DNA from: Bromus sterilis
Lineage: Eukaryota; Streptophyta; Magnoliopsida; Poales; Poaceae
DNA length: 64,000 nt
Reading direction: 5' to 3'
NCBI GenBank assembly: GCA_950022295.1
Contig: OX465600.1
Coordinates: 203,637,782-203,701,781, forward strand
The notes beneath the pieces were generated by a model that had not been told where the DNA came from, ran no database searches, and saw only the letters and a program-made list of their open reading frames with translations. This document shows, piece by piece, positions 1-12,557 of this stretch; the stretch's first letter is position 1; each line of letters opens with the position of its first letter. Made by a program: the position numbers and the translations under genes.

Positions 1-3000
1 GGTGAACGCCGCCGGCTCGACGCACTGATCGCGCAGTTTGAAGTTTTACCCGAATCGGAGATCCTGCGGACCCCCGGCGGTCAGAAACGTAAGCACCGCG
101 CACGCGAGAAAAAAACCGGGGATGTTTTTGCAAACTACCAGCCACCTGGGCTATATAAAGACCACCACACTCCCACCTCTTTCTAGGGTTTCCCCTAAGC
201 CAAAATTGCAGCCACCCCCTCCACTTTCCCCCAAAAATACCCCATTTTCGCACCAAACCCTAATTCCACATCTGAGTTCCAGCTCAATAGGTTCTGGACC
301 GTCAAATCGGCCGATCTGACGGCCAGGAATCGGCCACATCACCGCTAGCCATCTCCTCTCTCTCTCCTGGATCCGCCTCCTCCCATGGTGCACCACGGCT
401 GCGCCGCCCGCGCTTCAACAGGCAGGCCGGCAAGCCACCGCCGCCCTGGTGAGCGTCGCCGTCGGGCCCCCTTCCTCCTCATCCCCCTCACCTCCCTCTG
501 CCTCGACTGCGTAGGTCGCGCCCGTGCCGCCGCGCGCTCCCCACCGCGTCGCCGAAGGACGCCATGGCCGTCCCGAGCAGGAGCTCGCCGCTGGCGCCCT
601 CGCCGCGCCGCCCAAGCCCTGCTAGCGACCGAATCCGCGCCGCCCTGCCGCCTACACCGCCTCCCCGCGCCTCTCCAGGCCTCGCCATCGCCGACCCAAC
701 CGCCGTCGCCGCCGCTCGGTTCGGGTCGGGGCGAACCAGCCGCCAGCCACCGGCCAGGTGAGCCGGCCCAGCCTCGCGCCCGCCGTGGGCCCCCTAGCCC
801 GCCGGCCAACCGAGCCCAGCCTAGCCAGCCGACAAATGGGCCTCGGCCCATGGGTGAGTTTCTCCCCGTAGCCCTTTTGTTTTTTTTCCAGAGACCTATA
901 ATTTTTTCTAAGTCTTTTGTAATTGTTGTTGTTACCATTTTTGCGAGTAGATTTGCGAGTAATCCGTAGCCCGTATCGCGTTGCGCTCAAAAGGAAAATT
1001 GTTTATAATTGTGTGTACTTCAGTTCATCTTTTGTGAGCATTTTGATTTGAGGCCATCTTGATGTTGTTAATCACTGTTGAAGTGGGCACCAGGCTGTTA
1101 ACTGATATTATTTTCTGCTAGTGTGCTGCTGCTGTTATTTAATTGCAAGTTTTCATGATGATTGGGACACATCCATGAGGCCTATTGCATTGATTCTTGT
1201 TGCATATTGTTAAGCATCATGTCTACTTCCATTATATGTATTGCATTGTCATGTTTACATTCCTGTTCATGGTTATTTTCTTCTCCAAAGATGCTATGCT
1301 GCTGTTGTTGACAGCCACCTGTGTTTTTTCTCTAAGTCTGTAACTTTCCGGTGCCATGTAGCATGCTTAATATCTTTTGATCTGTGACTCCTATGACCTT
1401 GATTCTTGTTTGTACCTGATCATCATCATGTCTAGTTCATGCCCGTATATTTCTATGTCATGTTGTTGCACATTTGCATATAGCTTTATCCCTGTTTATA
1501 CAACATGAAAATAACCGTTTCTGCCCTGTTTTCCAGATTTTCACTAAGTCCTTGACCAGTAATATTTTATTGCATTTTGCATGAGCTATAATTAGTTGTT
1601 CATGATGCCTATTTGCATGATTCCTTTTGCCATGTCATGCCGGTCATGTCTACTTTAGTTGCATATCATTTTTGTGCATGTTTACAACCTTTTGCTTGTT
1701 TATTTGTTGGTCTAAAGTGTGCTACGTGATGTTTGGCAGATTGTGTTCCAAACTTGTTTTGCGTGTATATTTTTAACTGTAACTCTGTTTGGGGTGTTCT
1801 TTATATGTAACTTGATTAGTTTTTATTGTACTTTGTGTTTATGCTATTGTTTTTTGTTGTTAGCCAACCTAAAATATGGTTTACGGCAGAACAGTACCAA
1901 TTAGTTAAATTGTCTTGGGGCACTTAGTGGTATGCCATGTTTAGGTTGTGCCATGTTTAGGTACGTGCGATGTCTCGTTCTGCCTTCTTGTTGATGCTTT
2001 CTCGTGTTTGCTTCGTAGTAATAGATGCTTGCTCGTTGACTGCTTTCCAGTTTTTACCTCTTGTGTGCTTCCGTGGGTACCTTCGGAGACGATGCGAGGT
2101 TGAGATCAACTACACCTTCGGAACCTGACTTATCAAAAGGAAAGGACTATACATTACTTATGATCCATTCTATTTCAACCAGTGGTTTGCATGCTAGTCT
2201 AGGTTAGGTTCGATGTTTGATCCTACCACATATTTACAGCCTCTTTCAAACAGATACAGCCATGTCCCCTTCTAGCTAACCTTGTACTGCTATGTTACTA
2301 TTGCTCGTTGCTCAGCCCCTGCTTAGTCTGCATGCTTAGGATGCTACGATATTACCTCTTGTTACTCCTTGGTTTGGGATATCACATTATTATATTGTTA
2401 TGGATGATATGATTATTATAATGTTGACTATATTCGACGAAGGATAGAAGGTCTAGGCTATCCCTCCCTGACGCTTTGTTCCATTCGAGTCACTTAGGAT
2501 CCGAGTTCCGGGTATTGGTTTTAAGACTGAGCGTGCCTAATCGCGTGTGGGATTTTATGGGGTCCCCTTTTCTTACCTACCTAGCTTCAAACATTTCAAG
2601 TGGTGGCCCAAGGTGATTTACCATTTGAAAACCATGCATATATGTCTGTCGGGTCGCTCCTAGCAGATATCCTTTAAAATAACTTGGGCCAGCGGAGACA
2701 TGGTTTCTCTGTTGGTCCACCCCAGGGAGCTAGGGGGCTGCCCACATTAGTTTTGGTAGCTAACCCGACCTCATCTAGACGGTAGAGACCAGTTCGAGAG
2801 CGCGGACGGCTTTTGAGTTGGATGTCCACTCACCGGGGTCCACCTGGATTTGTTCGTTGTTAGCTAGAGGGACCTGTCGTTTCGGATCTCTCGGAACTAA
2901 ATCATAAAATGGTTTCCTATGATGTGTAGAAACTTAGAGAGATGGGCGTGCGTGCGGAGCCTTGTAATGGGAATTTGGTGCACCCCTACATGGTTAAATC

Positions 3001-3797
3001 TTTTCGAGAAGCCGTGTCCACGGTTATGGACGACTTGAGACCTACTCCTTGTTCATAGACAACAACAACTGAGATAATCTTAATATAACTTGATCAACGT
3101 GTGTGTGCCTTGTCTGCTTCTTCTTCGACGGGATGCGAAGGGGAGGACAAGGATAGGATAGGTGTTATGCTTGAGAAAGTAGGTGGATAGCAGACTTGTT
3201 GGAGGAGATTCCTCATCGAATGCTGGGCTTCTTATCTTAGTCTCTAGATCGTTAGGCACCTCATAAATGCTAGTGCGACAGCAACCTCACCACTTACCCC
3301 ATCCTTTCCGTAAACTACTAGTTGTCCTAGAATGATGAGTAATGAAGTCCTTGCTGGGTCAGTTGACCACTACAGTTGGATGCTGAGTACTTCTATACTC
3401 ATGATACTACCCCCAAACTCTTTTCACGGTTCTTGATCGACAACAGGTATGGTGATCGATGTTTTACGTGGAGACTCGACGACGAATAGTTAGGCGGATG
3501 CCGACGGAGGGCCTGGACCCATGTGGTTACGGGAATGGTGTGTTTTACCTTTGCCACTAGGAATTTGAATGAAGTCTTTACTCAGACATGTATCTTCCGC
3601 TGATGTATTGTACTAAGGAAGTTGTATGCCAATTGTATGAGATGTTGTATCCATGTAGCTGTAATGTTGTAATATCATGTTGGAAATCCTGGGCATATCG
3701 CTTTGTCATATGTCATGGTGGGACCGACATGTGCTTCCTCCCCGGGTCTGGATGGAAATATCTAGATCTGGAACAGTACCGCATATCGGGCCTTACA
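1..3797 (+). mobile_element. 3' LTR (5'-truncated by window edge) of a long-LTR Ty3/gypsy element
   Basis: The 3.8 kb stretch has no credible ORF and ends in CCTTACA at 3797. The next bases, ATCTC (3798-3802), resume Athila-type sequence that is also present uninterrupted near 50757-50775, so this boundary is an insertion junction. The plus orientation is inferred from a TATA box at 151-160 followed by a GC-rich leader, and from a block at 2996-3030 (TCGAGAAGCCGTGTCCACGG core) that also occurs, in LTR sense, in the other long LTRs of this window. The LTR start, its internal domain and its 5' LTR lie left of the window. The GC-rich ORFs at 385-969 look like compositional open frames. The family name is not determined; a Tekay/Del-type chromovirus is likely because of LTR length and the shared block. 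Confidence 0.6.
151..160 (+). promoter_or_regulatory. TATA box of the long LTR
   Basis: CTATATAAAG lies upstream of a C-rich, GC-rich leader and is placed like the TATA of the Tekay-like LTRs (AGCTATAAAAACC near 29200 and 38731). This is the probable transcription start region (U3/R border). Inference from sequence only. Confidence 0.5.
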
Positions 3798-6700
3798 ATC
3801 TCATTGGGTAATGGCACCCCCTCAGCTTTTCCAAGCTTCGAGGAGTGCCCGGTATCTTTATCTTTATCTCAGTCTTTTAGAGTCAAGTAGAGTCGTATCA
3901 TGTCTAGGGAAGTTATTATATGAATTAGGTGTTTGCATTGACGTATGTCACTCCTTCTGTGGAGAGTTTGTATCCGTGAGTGTGGATTCTTCTATGATGG
4001 AATATTAATGAGAATTCTATTGGTTTCTTCGCTGCAATCAGTATTCTCTTCACGCAATTGACATTATATCATGATTCTAATGGGGAGTATTGACCTTATA
4101 TCAGGTATGGATTTGAAATTTTTATTTAATTTTGGCAAACATAGCTTTGGTCTTGACAACATGCATGCTTTTCCAAGTAGCGACATAGCAAAACCTTTAT
4201 GTTATTATGCTTGAAGTGTTATGTTGACAAGGAAGACAACTTGATGTGTTATGCTTACCTTCATGTTTATGATTTATATGTTTTGCATCTAAATTAGCAT
4301 CAATTGTCTGTTCTCTCAAAGCCTTTGCTAGCCAAACCATTACCTTCCATATGAATCCACCATACCTTCCTATTCATGGTATTCTGATAGCAATCCTATA
4401 AGTATAGAGTTTATGTGTTATACTTAAATGTTCGAAATCTTCTGTTTTGTGCCTCTTGTTTAGCTCATGAGGAAGTAGTAGGTAATTCATGATCTTCTTA
4501 AGTTGGACAAGTTTTACCCCGGGATTGCATGTCTAATCTGCAAACCCATAATACGAGGAGGAACTGGCATGAGTGTGCCCAGCTCGAAAGATAATACAAC
4601 AAACAAACCCTCCTTCACGCTTGGTCTATGAGAAATCAGAAACTTTGGTAGTGATAAACAAAGGAGATGAAGGGGATGTGATCATCCCCACTTGGGAGCC
4701 GTTCCTCGAAACTTGTCCATCTTGAGAAGTAATTGAGCTATCTATTAGCATTCGTTGACAAACTATGCACCTCCCAAAATTTATTTTCATTCTGTTTGAT
4801 TTAAAGATAACACATGAGTTTTCCCTGCTTGCCTTTAACAAGGCCTTTCCTTTACTTTTATGTTGAGTCAGTTTCCCTACTTCTTTCTTTTCCCAAAGAG
4901 AACAGACACTTGATGTTGATGAGGACTCATCCATATAATGCTGCATTAAGTTTTTCCATGCCACATCATTGTTGACATTATCTTTTGATAAGTAAGTTGT
5001 TTGCGAAAGCTTTTGCCAAGCAAACATCTTCCTTTGTGTTAACATTTTCACTTCTTTACTAATAACATTTTCTTAAAAAAGTTTCAAGTTGTTTCGTTAT
5101 AATTAGAAAGAGCAAAAGTAAAAGTTATTAGTTGTCCTTTGACCAAGGATATGTTTGCCATAATTTGATGAGTTTTCTCAGCCCTACTTTTGATTATAAT
5201 TTTTATTACTTTCTCATAAGGACCTTATGAGTTGAGGTTGCTATTGAGGATGCTTGAGTTTGATGGAGAAACCTTGATGCTTCTTGTCCGTATTGTATTT
5301 ATCAACACTTCACTCTCTAAACTTGTGGACAGGTTTACCGAGCTCAGTATTCGCTTGGGGATAAGCAAGGTCTAAGCTTGGGGGAGTTGATACGTCCAAA
5401 ATGAATCACTATTTTATATAGTAATTCTTCCTTATTCATTGATATATTTCATGATATGATGCTATTATTATGTTGTTTTGGCTTAATTTACACAGTTTGC
5501 AACTTTCCAATGCCGAAGCAGCAGACGCATGATTCCTCGGTAACAAGTGGACGCTGAGTTGCTAAACAAGAACACCTCCAAATTACCTGAAAATCGACGG
5601 AGGGTGTTTTTCAGAAGAATGAAGAAGACATGCCGAAGTGGGGCCAGATGGGGGCCACAGGGTTCCCAGGCGGCCAAGCCGGGAGGGCGCCTGGACCCCT
5701 GGGGCCACTCCCGGCTCCCCCTCTGGCCTATATATCACACATCTTTCAAAAACCCTAAAAAAGGAAAAGTTTCCGGAGTTCCGCCGCCGCTCCGTGCCGG
5801 AAACCAACAGAGAAGAAAAGACATCTCCAGCGGGCAGATTCCGCCGGGGAGAACACCTTCCGAAAGGGGAGATCATCGCCATCGTCATCACCATCGTCAC
5901 GGGCATCATCGAGATCATCATCAACATCATCCCCAACATCAGCACCATCTTCATGTTCATCCAATCTCACCTCACAAGTACAACTTGTGTTGTAACCCGT
6001 ACTATCTATCCTCTCTACTCTACCGGTGTTGATTACTACCGTGTGATGAATGCTATTGAGTTTTGTTGGAGAAATATCGTTGTGTCCAGATTTTTTATCA
6101 TCTATTTATCCCCCCTGGTCATGATCTCTTTTTGTCTTGTGAGTAGTTACTTTAGTTCTTGAGGAAATGGGAGAAGTCTAGTTGCTCGTAGTCAGATGAT
6201 GTTGAAGTAATATGTCTTGTTTGATATTTAAGTTGTGTTTTCCTAGTGGTGTTGTGTGAGTCGGACACTCAACACATCGCCTTATTAAGGACCTAGGGGA
6301 ATGAATTGTGTATAAAGAATGCTTACGGTGGGTTGCCAGAGTGACAGAAACCCGAACCCCAGTTTGCACGCTTTTGCACAAGGGAACAATGGATCATCGA
6401 TCGTATTGCTATGGTTAGGCTTTTTCCTTAATTACTATCTTGTATTTGCGGATGCTTGCAAGGTGTTTAATCATAAGAGTGCACTTGTCTTAGTCTAGAG
6501 GGTGCACTAGCATAGATCCACCCACTCAACACTTATCAACACAGCACATAGTACCGATACGGAATATGGCGAAAGCATGTGACTATTTCTCCCGTGTATC
6601 CTCAAGAATGCTTTAGCCTTTATAAGTTTAGTTGCTAGGCCTATCCTTTTCTCAAAAGGATTGGTCCACTTGTTACTCCTCTGTGATTTTCACTTTGCTC

Positions 6701-6869
6701 TTTTTTACCTTTTTGTTGCTTATACCGAAAACCCCTAAAAACCTATCTTTTAGTTCCTGCAGCTATTTCTTTACAAAAGTCACTTGCCAATACCTTCTGC
6801 TCCTCGTTGGGTTCGACACTCTTATTTATCGAAAATGCTAAAAAGATCCCCAACAGTTGTGGGTCATCA
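3798..6869 (+). mobile_element. Athila-type gypsy element, 3' untranslated region plus 3' LTR (copy X)
   Basis: This stretch is collinear with 50760-53865, the 3' part of a second Athila-type copy: both have the 3'-UTR landmark TCATGTCTAGGGAAGTTA, a PPT and an LTR starting TG(A/G)TACGTCCAAAATG. The gag, pol and ORF3 of copy X lie beyond the left edge, cut off by the inserted long LTR that ends at 3797. No credible ORF remains; the 141-codon minus ORF at 4626-5051 is a shadow. The right end at 6869 abuts a truncated copia LTR. Confidence 0.75.
5388..6869 (+). repeat. 3' LTR of Athila-type copy X
   Basis: The 1.48 kb LTR starts TGATACGTCC directly after the PPT (GCTTGGGGGAGT, ends 5387) and ends GTGGGTCATCA at 6869. 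It contains a TATA box (CTATATAT, 5728-5735), a GC-rich segment upstream of it, and an ATC/CAT-rich trinucleotide stretch at about 5876-5960. The order PPT then LTR shows that this is the 3' LTR of a plus-strand element. Confidence 0.8.
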
Positions 6870-7426
6870 ACGCTGTGCATCTTTATGCATGCAATCTCAC
6901 CGAGTGGAACCTTAGTATCTTTCCATTACATGGATTAATTGACAAATCCCTCTCTTGAATCAAAACTCCTAAACATATCTCAACGGAATACGCAAGATAC
7001 AACTTTAGGGCCAGCATATTTCATTCAGGCAGTGGATGTAGGTCAAAGCATCCGAGAAGATATTTATTATGCATGATCTCACGGTCTAAGGAACGATCTA
7101 CTACGTTCTTTAATTACAACACTGAACCTTCATGATATGATCATGTTGCAATACTTACGTTGGGTAATGTTCATCACCTCATTCATCCAATAAGGTGACC
7201 TCATAGCCAATTGACTTGATTGTCCATGATCGCGAAACCACGATCATCAGTTGACCATGAATTAGTTAATGAGAAAGAGGCTAACTAGGAACATTGGTTG
7301 TTTCATACCACACATGTATCATTGTTTCACTGATACAGTTCTAGCACAGTATGAAACTGGTTATGAACCTTTTTAGATATATTGGAATAATCACATATTA
7401 TTTGCCTCTAGAGCATATATCCAATA
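6870..7426 (-). mobile_element. Truncated BARE-1/Angela-like copia LTR fragment
   Basis: Read on the minus strand, the sequence begins at 7426 with the typical terminus of this copia group (GCCTCTAGAGCATATATCC on the plus strand, compare 14672-14693) and runs leftwards for about 550 bp. The terminal CCAATA replaces the expected CCAACA. The rest of the LTR is missing, cut where the Athila-type LTR ends at 6869. No ORF. Confidence 0.6.
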
Positions 7427-7430
7427 AGAA

Positions 7431-7790
7431 CGCCTCGGGGGAGAGGGTGAATCCGCGCTAGATCCCCCGAGTACCATGGCCTGTAATTGATGCGTAAGAG
7501 AAATAACGCCTCGGGGGAGAGGGTGAATCCGCGCTCGAGCTCTCGAGTGCGAATGTGTAAACGTCGCGTAAGCAAAATATTGCCCCGGGGGAGAGGGTGA
7601 ATCCACGCTCGAGCCCCCGAGTGCCGATGTGTAAATGTCGCGTAAGCGAAAGAACATCTCGGGGGAGAGGGTGGATCCGCACTCAAGCTCCCGAGTGCCG
7701 ATGTGTAAACATCGCGTAAGCAAAAGAACGCCTCGGGGAGAGGGTAGAACTGTGCTCGAGCCCCTGAGTGCCATGGCCTGTAATTGGGGA
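7431..7790. repeat. 74-76 bp tandem array, about 5 copies
   Basis: Units start at about 7431, 7507, 7581, 7655 and 7729. Each carries CTCGGGGGAGAGGGT, a CTCGAG-type dyad, a CCCGAGTGCC segment and, in most units, a TCGCGTAAGC segment. The array lies just downstream (on the minus strand) of the stop codon of a TAT-type pol fragment, so it is probably in that element's 3' untranslated region. The overlapping minus-strand ORFs of 129-143 codons here are repeats read in several frames. Confidence 0.85.
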
Positions 7791-7887
7791 AACACATGTT
7801 TTATTGCTTCGATCTTGTACATGAGTTGCCTTTCGACAGTACTGCTGATATTGAGAAGGCGGTGGGACGAAGGTGATCAAGGGAAAT

Positions 7888-9038
7888 CTACGAGTAGAAG
7901 AGGCATAAGTTTTCCACGTTCCACGGGTTGCCCACGTCTTTGTCTGCCTTCACTTTATTCAGCCTTTAGGCTCCTCCTCCGATCACTTTGGAGATTATGT
8001 AGGGTCCTTCCCACTGTGTGGCGAGCTTTTGTACTTTCTCCTACTTTAGCCATAGGAAGAGGACCCCAACATTGAAGACTCGTGTGCGGAGTCGACTGCT
8101 CATATAGGTGCACAATTTCTCTTGGTATTCCTCCGACTGATATAAGGCTATGTCTCTTGCTTCGTCTGCTACGTCCTTCTCGTCTGCGAGTGCATTGTCT
8201 GCTTCTTCTTCCTCGTAACCGGTGATGCGTGTGGCACCAAATCTGAGGTCGTGTGGGAGACTGCTTCTGCTCCGTACACCATGAAGAAGGGTGTGTATTG
8301 GGTTGAGGTGTTGGGTGTGGTTCGCACGCTCCAGAGGACGGCTGGTAGCTCCTCGACCCAGTTGCCTGCGGCTTGCTCGAGTGGTACGAGGAGCCTCTTT
8401 TTGATGCCGCTACATACTAGCCGGTTTGCCTTCTCGACGTGTCCGTTGTACTGCGGGTATTGGATGGATGCATAGTCGATTTTGATGCCCAATTCCTGGC
8501 AGAAGTTCTGGAACTCGTCTGCTGTGAAGTTTGTACCTTTGTCGGTGATGATGTTGTTCGGCACACCGAACCCGAGGATGTTTGACTTGATGAAGTTGAC
8601 CGCTATCAGGGCAGTCGAGCTAGTGACTGGCACTGCTTCGATTCATTTGGTGAACTTGTCGACTGCCACCAGGAGGTCCGTGCGACTTCCTTTTGAAGAT
8701 TTCTTGAGTGGTCCTACCATATCGAGTCCCCAGGTTGCAAAGGGTTAGGATAGCGATATAGTTGTGAGCTCCGATGCAGGTGCATGAGGCCTGCTGGCGA
8801 ACTTCTGCCAGGCGGTACAACGCCGCACGATGTCTTCTGCATTTCGCATGGCACTTGGCCAGTAGAAATCTGCTCGACAGGCTTTGGCCACCAGGGCGCG
8901 TCTACTCGCGTGGTGGCCACAGATTCATTCGTGGATCTCAAGCAGTAGTGCCTTGCCATCTTCTTCTTCGATGCACTTTTGAAGCACCTACGAGATGATG
9001 CACTTATAGAGTTGTCCTTTGATTATGGTGAAGGCTTT
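7888..9038 (-). pseudogene. TAT-type (RIRE2/Retand-like) gypsy pol, integrase and C-terminal region, truncated
   Basis: The minus strand reads, with stops, from an integrase zinc-binding region (about 8960-8770; FYWPS and RRC motifs) into the catalytic core (WGLDMVGP near 8690, ITDKGTNF near 8545, GHVEKAN near 8440, giving D, D and E) and on through TTPNTSTQYTPFFMVYGAEAV to a C-terminal segment (WEGPYIISKV, KDVGNPWNVENL) ending at a TAG at 7888-7890. The longest open piece is 154 codons (8633-8169). It is broken by a TGA where a Trp is normal (TKWIEA region, about 8634-8637) and by several further stops. RNase H, RT and protease are absent because the LARD-like element starts at 9039, inside pol. 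Confidence 0.85.
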
Positions 9039-9610
9039 TGTGGAACCCCGGCTCAATATACCGGAACGCCCCATGCTCCATCCCAGAGATCATGTCTTCT
9101 GGAACACGACACTACTTGATATAGAACTGAACAACTTCTATTACCAAAGAAAAGGGGTTACAAGGGGTCTATTATAGTGCTAACGGAGCGAGGCGGAGAA
9201 CAAACTTGTTCCTAATGTAGCAATGAAACTACATCAAGCAGCGGACTAACTCTATAGCAGCGGAATAAATATTAGCAGTGGAACAACAGCTATGGTGATG
9301 GACTCCACTCCAAAGGGACACTTGATGGGACACCTTCTAGCTCGCATACACCGGGAACGTCGTCCTATGCAATCATATCATTGCCTGCAAATCTGGCATG
9401 ACACGCCAGGTCAGTACATAGAATGTAGTTGCAAGCTCACAACAACCAAAGCATCAAGGCAAAACAATAACATAGTAAGAAGGTTAGAGTATATTAATGA
9501 TTTAAGCATGTAAGGGCCACGATAATGTAAGCTAGCATTGTAAAGTGGATAACCCTCATGTAACTTATCCGGGATCACCTTACTCATGATCACTTGCAAC
9601 ATCTCATAAC

Positions 9611-9730
9611 GGGATCACTCCGGATCCATAACTCAGGATCACTACAAATCCATGACTCGGGATCACTCCGGATACATAACTCGGGATCACTCCGGATCCA
9701 TAACTCAGGATCACTCCGGATCCACAAATA
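9611..9730. repeat. 24-bp tandem repeat in the LARD LTR, 5 copies
   Basis: Units start at 9611, 9635, 9659, 9683 and 9707 (consensus GGGATCACTCCGGATCCATA plus 4 bases). Each unit contains the dyad GGATC-N5-GGATCC or close variants. The other LTR has 4 units at 26743-26838. Confidence 0.9.
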
Positions 9731-12557
9731 TCTCGTGTCTATCGTGTAGCCATCTCATCAATATCTCATGACTACCGCGTAGTCATCTTACCAACATATC
9801 TTAAGCTTCGCAATCTTACCATCACTTCCACTGATCCACAGGTGCAACACAATCTCTCAATCATATCACTGTGATCGAATGGTGTGACTTAGTACGAACT
9901 TTTCCATAACCGAAGACGCGGCTATTCGAATAGATTTTGACTCTGCTGAGTTTGCGCACTTTACCCACACTATGGAGTTCTTCCTCCATCCTGTACCTTG
10001 GACTTGTCCCACAGGAACCTCGGAACGCGTACCATAAGAGTGGAGTAGGACTTCTCCAACGAGACCAATCTACCGCGAGCCTCCCTTACCGTATCACCCG
10101 ACATACTTCTCAAGCCATGCCGTGGATTTCCCCGTGTCCTCCAGACACCCGCCACCATCGTGGCTAATGGCCACCGCGTGGCAAACAACATTGTCACAAA
10201 CGGGGCCGGAGCTCCATAACGCAATCGGCTCTCAAGACTATCACCGTTTACCTCGCCAGGGTAATCACGCGCGCATAGCCTTCCCTCCTTGGTGATACAA
10301 ATAAGAGAGCACACCGATAGACCGAGCCAAGGCCTTCCCATAAAGGCGAGTGTGGCTGCACCAATAAGTTTGGTTCAGTGGCACGTGATCACACAAGATG
10401 AAGCATGTCTCCAAAAGCATAATCATCAGAGTGTCAAGTGCTATATGAAAATCCATAGTCCCAGTCATAACAATATCCATGAAGTAATCCAAGGCATGAT
10501 CATGGCTATGTCATAATCCAAATCATAATTTGATGAATACTTAGCCATGTCGAGATGAAGGTAATACTAGCAATCACGATGTTCATCATAGGTAGATCAT
10601 AATCAGAACTAGCAATCATATTGAATCCAAGAAATATTCATGGAAATAGAATAATCATGGTTAAATCCGAACATGCCATGAACAATCATCGTATAATCTG
10701 AAAACTAAGGCAAGTTTTAGAACCATGTCAAAGCTTTACGAAGATGCAAAAGGGAGTGGTGGCTTGCCTTTCACCAACAAGGTGTGAAGAAGCTCATGGT
10801 CTTCAACACACAGAAAACCCTAGAAAAAGGATTTTCAATCTTTGGTCAGCAAAAGACAACATAACAACATGGCATAAAAACTGTGCCAACTTAAAGAGGG
10901 GCTCAAGATAAAACTAGGGGAAAAAGAATCAACTCATTTGAACTTGTAGTTTAGGAGATATTCATGGTCAAAGTTTGGTGAAATAATCAATTTAAATAGA
11001 TTTTCTAGATTTTCCATAGAGGGTAATGTCGAAGGCGTATTTTTGGAATACTTCTTCACATATAAAAAGGTTCGGGTGGAGATGCGAATATGACAGGTGG
11101 GGCTGGGCTGTCATATGTGAGTAGAACAGAGGGGGGGCCGGGGCACGGCGGCTCACCGGTGATGTAGCTCTGGCGAGGGGCCTCGGTTGGGTGCGGAGGA
11201 AGGGGAAATTGAACGGGCAGTCGTAGGCGAGCTGGCTCGTACCCGTGGTTCAACCGGAGTGTCCGGACAGTGACGCCACGATCGTCTCGGCGACACAGGG
11301 CTATGGGCTAAGCGGGTGACGACGATTCCTGCAGCAATCCACGCGGTTGGCGATTGGGGAAGGACGAGTGGGGAAAGGGGAACTCAACAGTGATGACGGT
11401 TTTGACCAGGGGGCTCGCGAAGTGGCTATCGAGGGCGAGGCCAAGCGGCAGCGCTCGCTGCCGGAGGTGGGGCAGAAGAGCTGATCGCGGGCTCCAATCC
11501 TTTGTGTTAGGGGTCGATTGAGGGTGGGGGGGGGGGGGGTAGGCCACTAGTGATGAGAGGCGGGCACGAGCCTCGCCTTTAATAGCCCGGCGGCGATGCC
11601 GTGGCTAGAAGCCGCCATGGAGGTGCGGCCATGGCGAGGGGGTGAGCTGGCGAGGCTCGAAAGAGTTCGTGGGGGCTCTGGAGGTGACGGGAGAGGGGGG
11701 AGCAGTAGCTAGGGGAGCAGGGGGCCATTCATGGCGACGGGGACGTGTCAGCGGCGTACTGTGCCCTTGTACGTGCAGGCCGGCGACTATTCCAGCGAGG
11801 AAAGGAGGGGAAAGGGGGCGCACGTGCGTCGTAAAGCCTTGCAGCATGGGGGGCATGATGAAGACAACGGGGGAGGGCTGCAGGTTGAGTCGACGTGTCC
11901 AGTACACGCGGAGAGCACGCCGAGTGCAGCCAAAGGCCTGCTCACCAAGTGAGATGGTGCACACGATGAGATTTCACATGGCCAAACCTTTCCACTGAAT
12001 AGTTCTCTCATCACTGATCATCACTGTGTCATTGACTGGTCATGGGGAGTCTTGGTGTGAGCTTGGCTTCTCTGCAAAGATTGATGCAGCAATCTTGGGG
12101 GAGAAGTAGAGGTCAACTAGTGAGGAGAGGATAGTAACCAAGTTGTTACATGGGCTTAGGGTTGGAAGGACTACAATGTTGCAGAGTTGCAGCTCATTTG
12201 CCAAGAAAACAATGCACTTCCTTTGTAAATGCCTAATCTGGCTAGAAATGCATTGTTGAAGCTGGCATCACTTTGGCTTGATGGATTGGGCTGAAATTTT
12301 GTGGAGAGGGGTTAATTGGGGGTGTGCAAAAGTGTGCAAAATTTCAGGCCTAGGGGAAGTACCTAGATCACACTTGCTTCACAAGGTACCCTGGTGGTCA
12401 GAAACTTGATCTTGATGGTGCCCTCACATGGATGGTTGGGTTTGGCTAAAACTTGGTTTAGGGGAGTCATATGGTTGTGGGCACATGTGCGAAAAATCTC
12501 AGAGTAAAGGGATGCTCCTAGATTGTACTTTCTTCACAATGCCCCTTGATGCATACA

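Noticed and set aside
345..990. Overlapping ORFs of up to 197 codons on both strands
   Set aside because: GC-rich LTR leader with open frames on both strands, no domain, low-complexity A/R/P/G products.
4626..5051. 141-codon minus ORF in the Athila 3' untranslated region
   Set aside because: Runs opposite to the element, has no recognisable domain, and the aligned region of copy Y (about 51590-52040) holds no comparable minus-strand frame.
5876..5960. His/Asp-rich ORFs around an ATC/CAT tract, also at 52877-52980
   Set aside because: Trinucleotide-rich LTR sequence read in several frames; not a metal-binding protein gene.
7431..9730. Regularly spaced repeats that could suggest a CRISPR array
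   Set aside because: Direct tandem repeats without unique spacers, in plant retroelement sequence.
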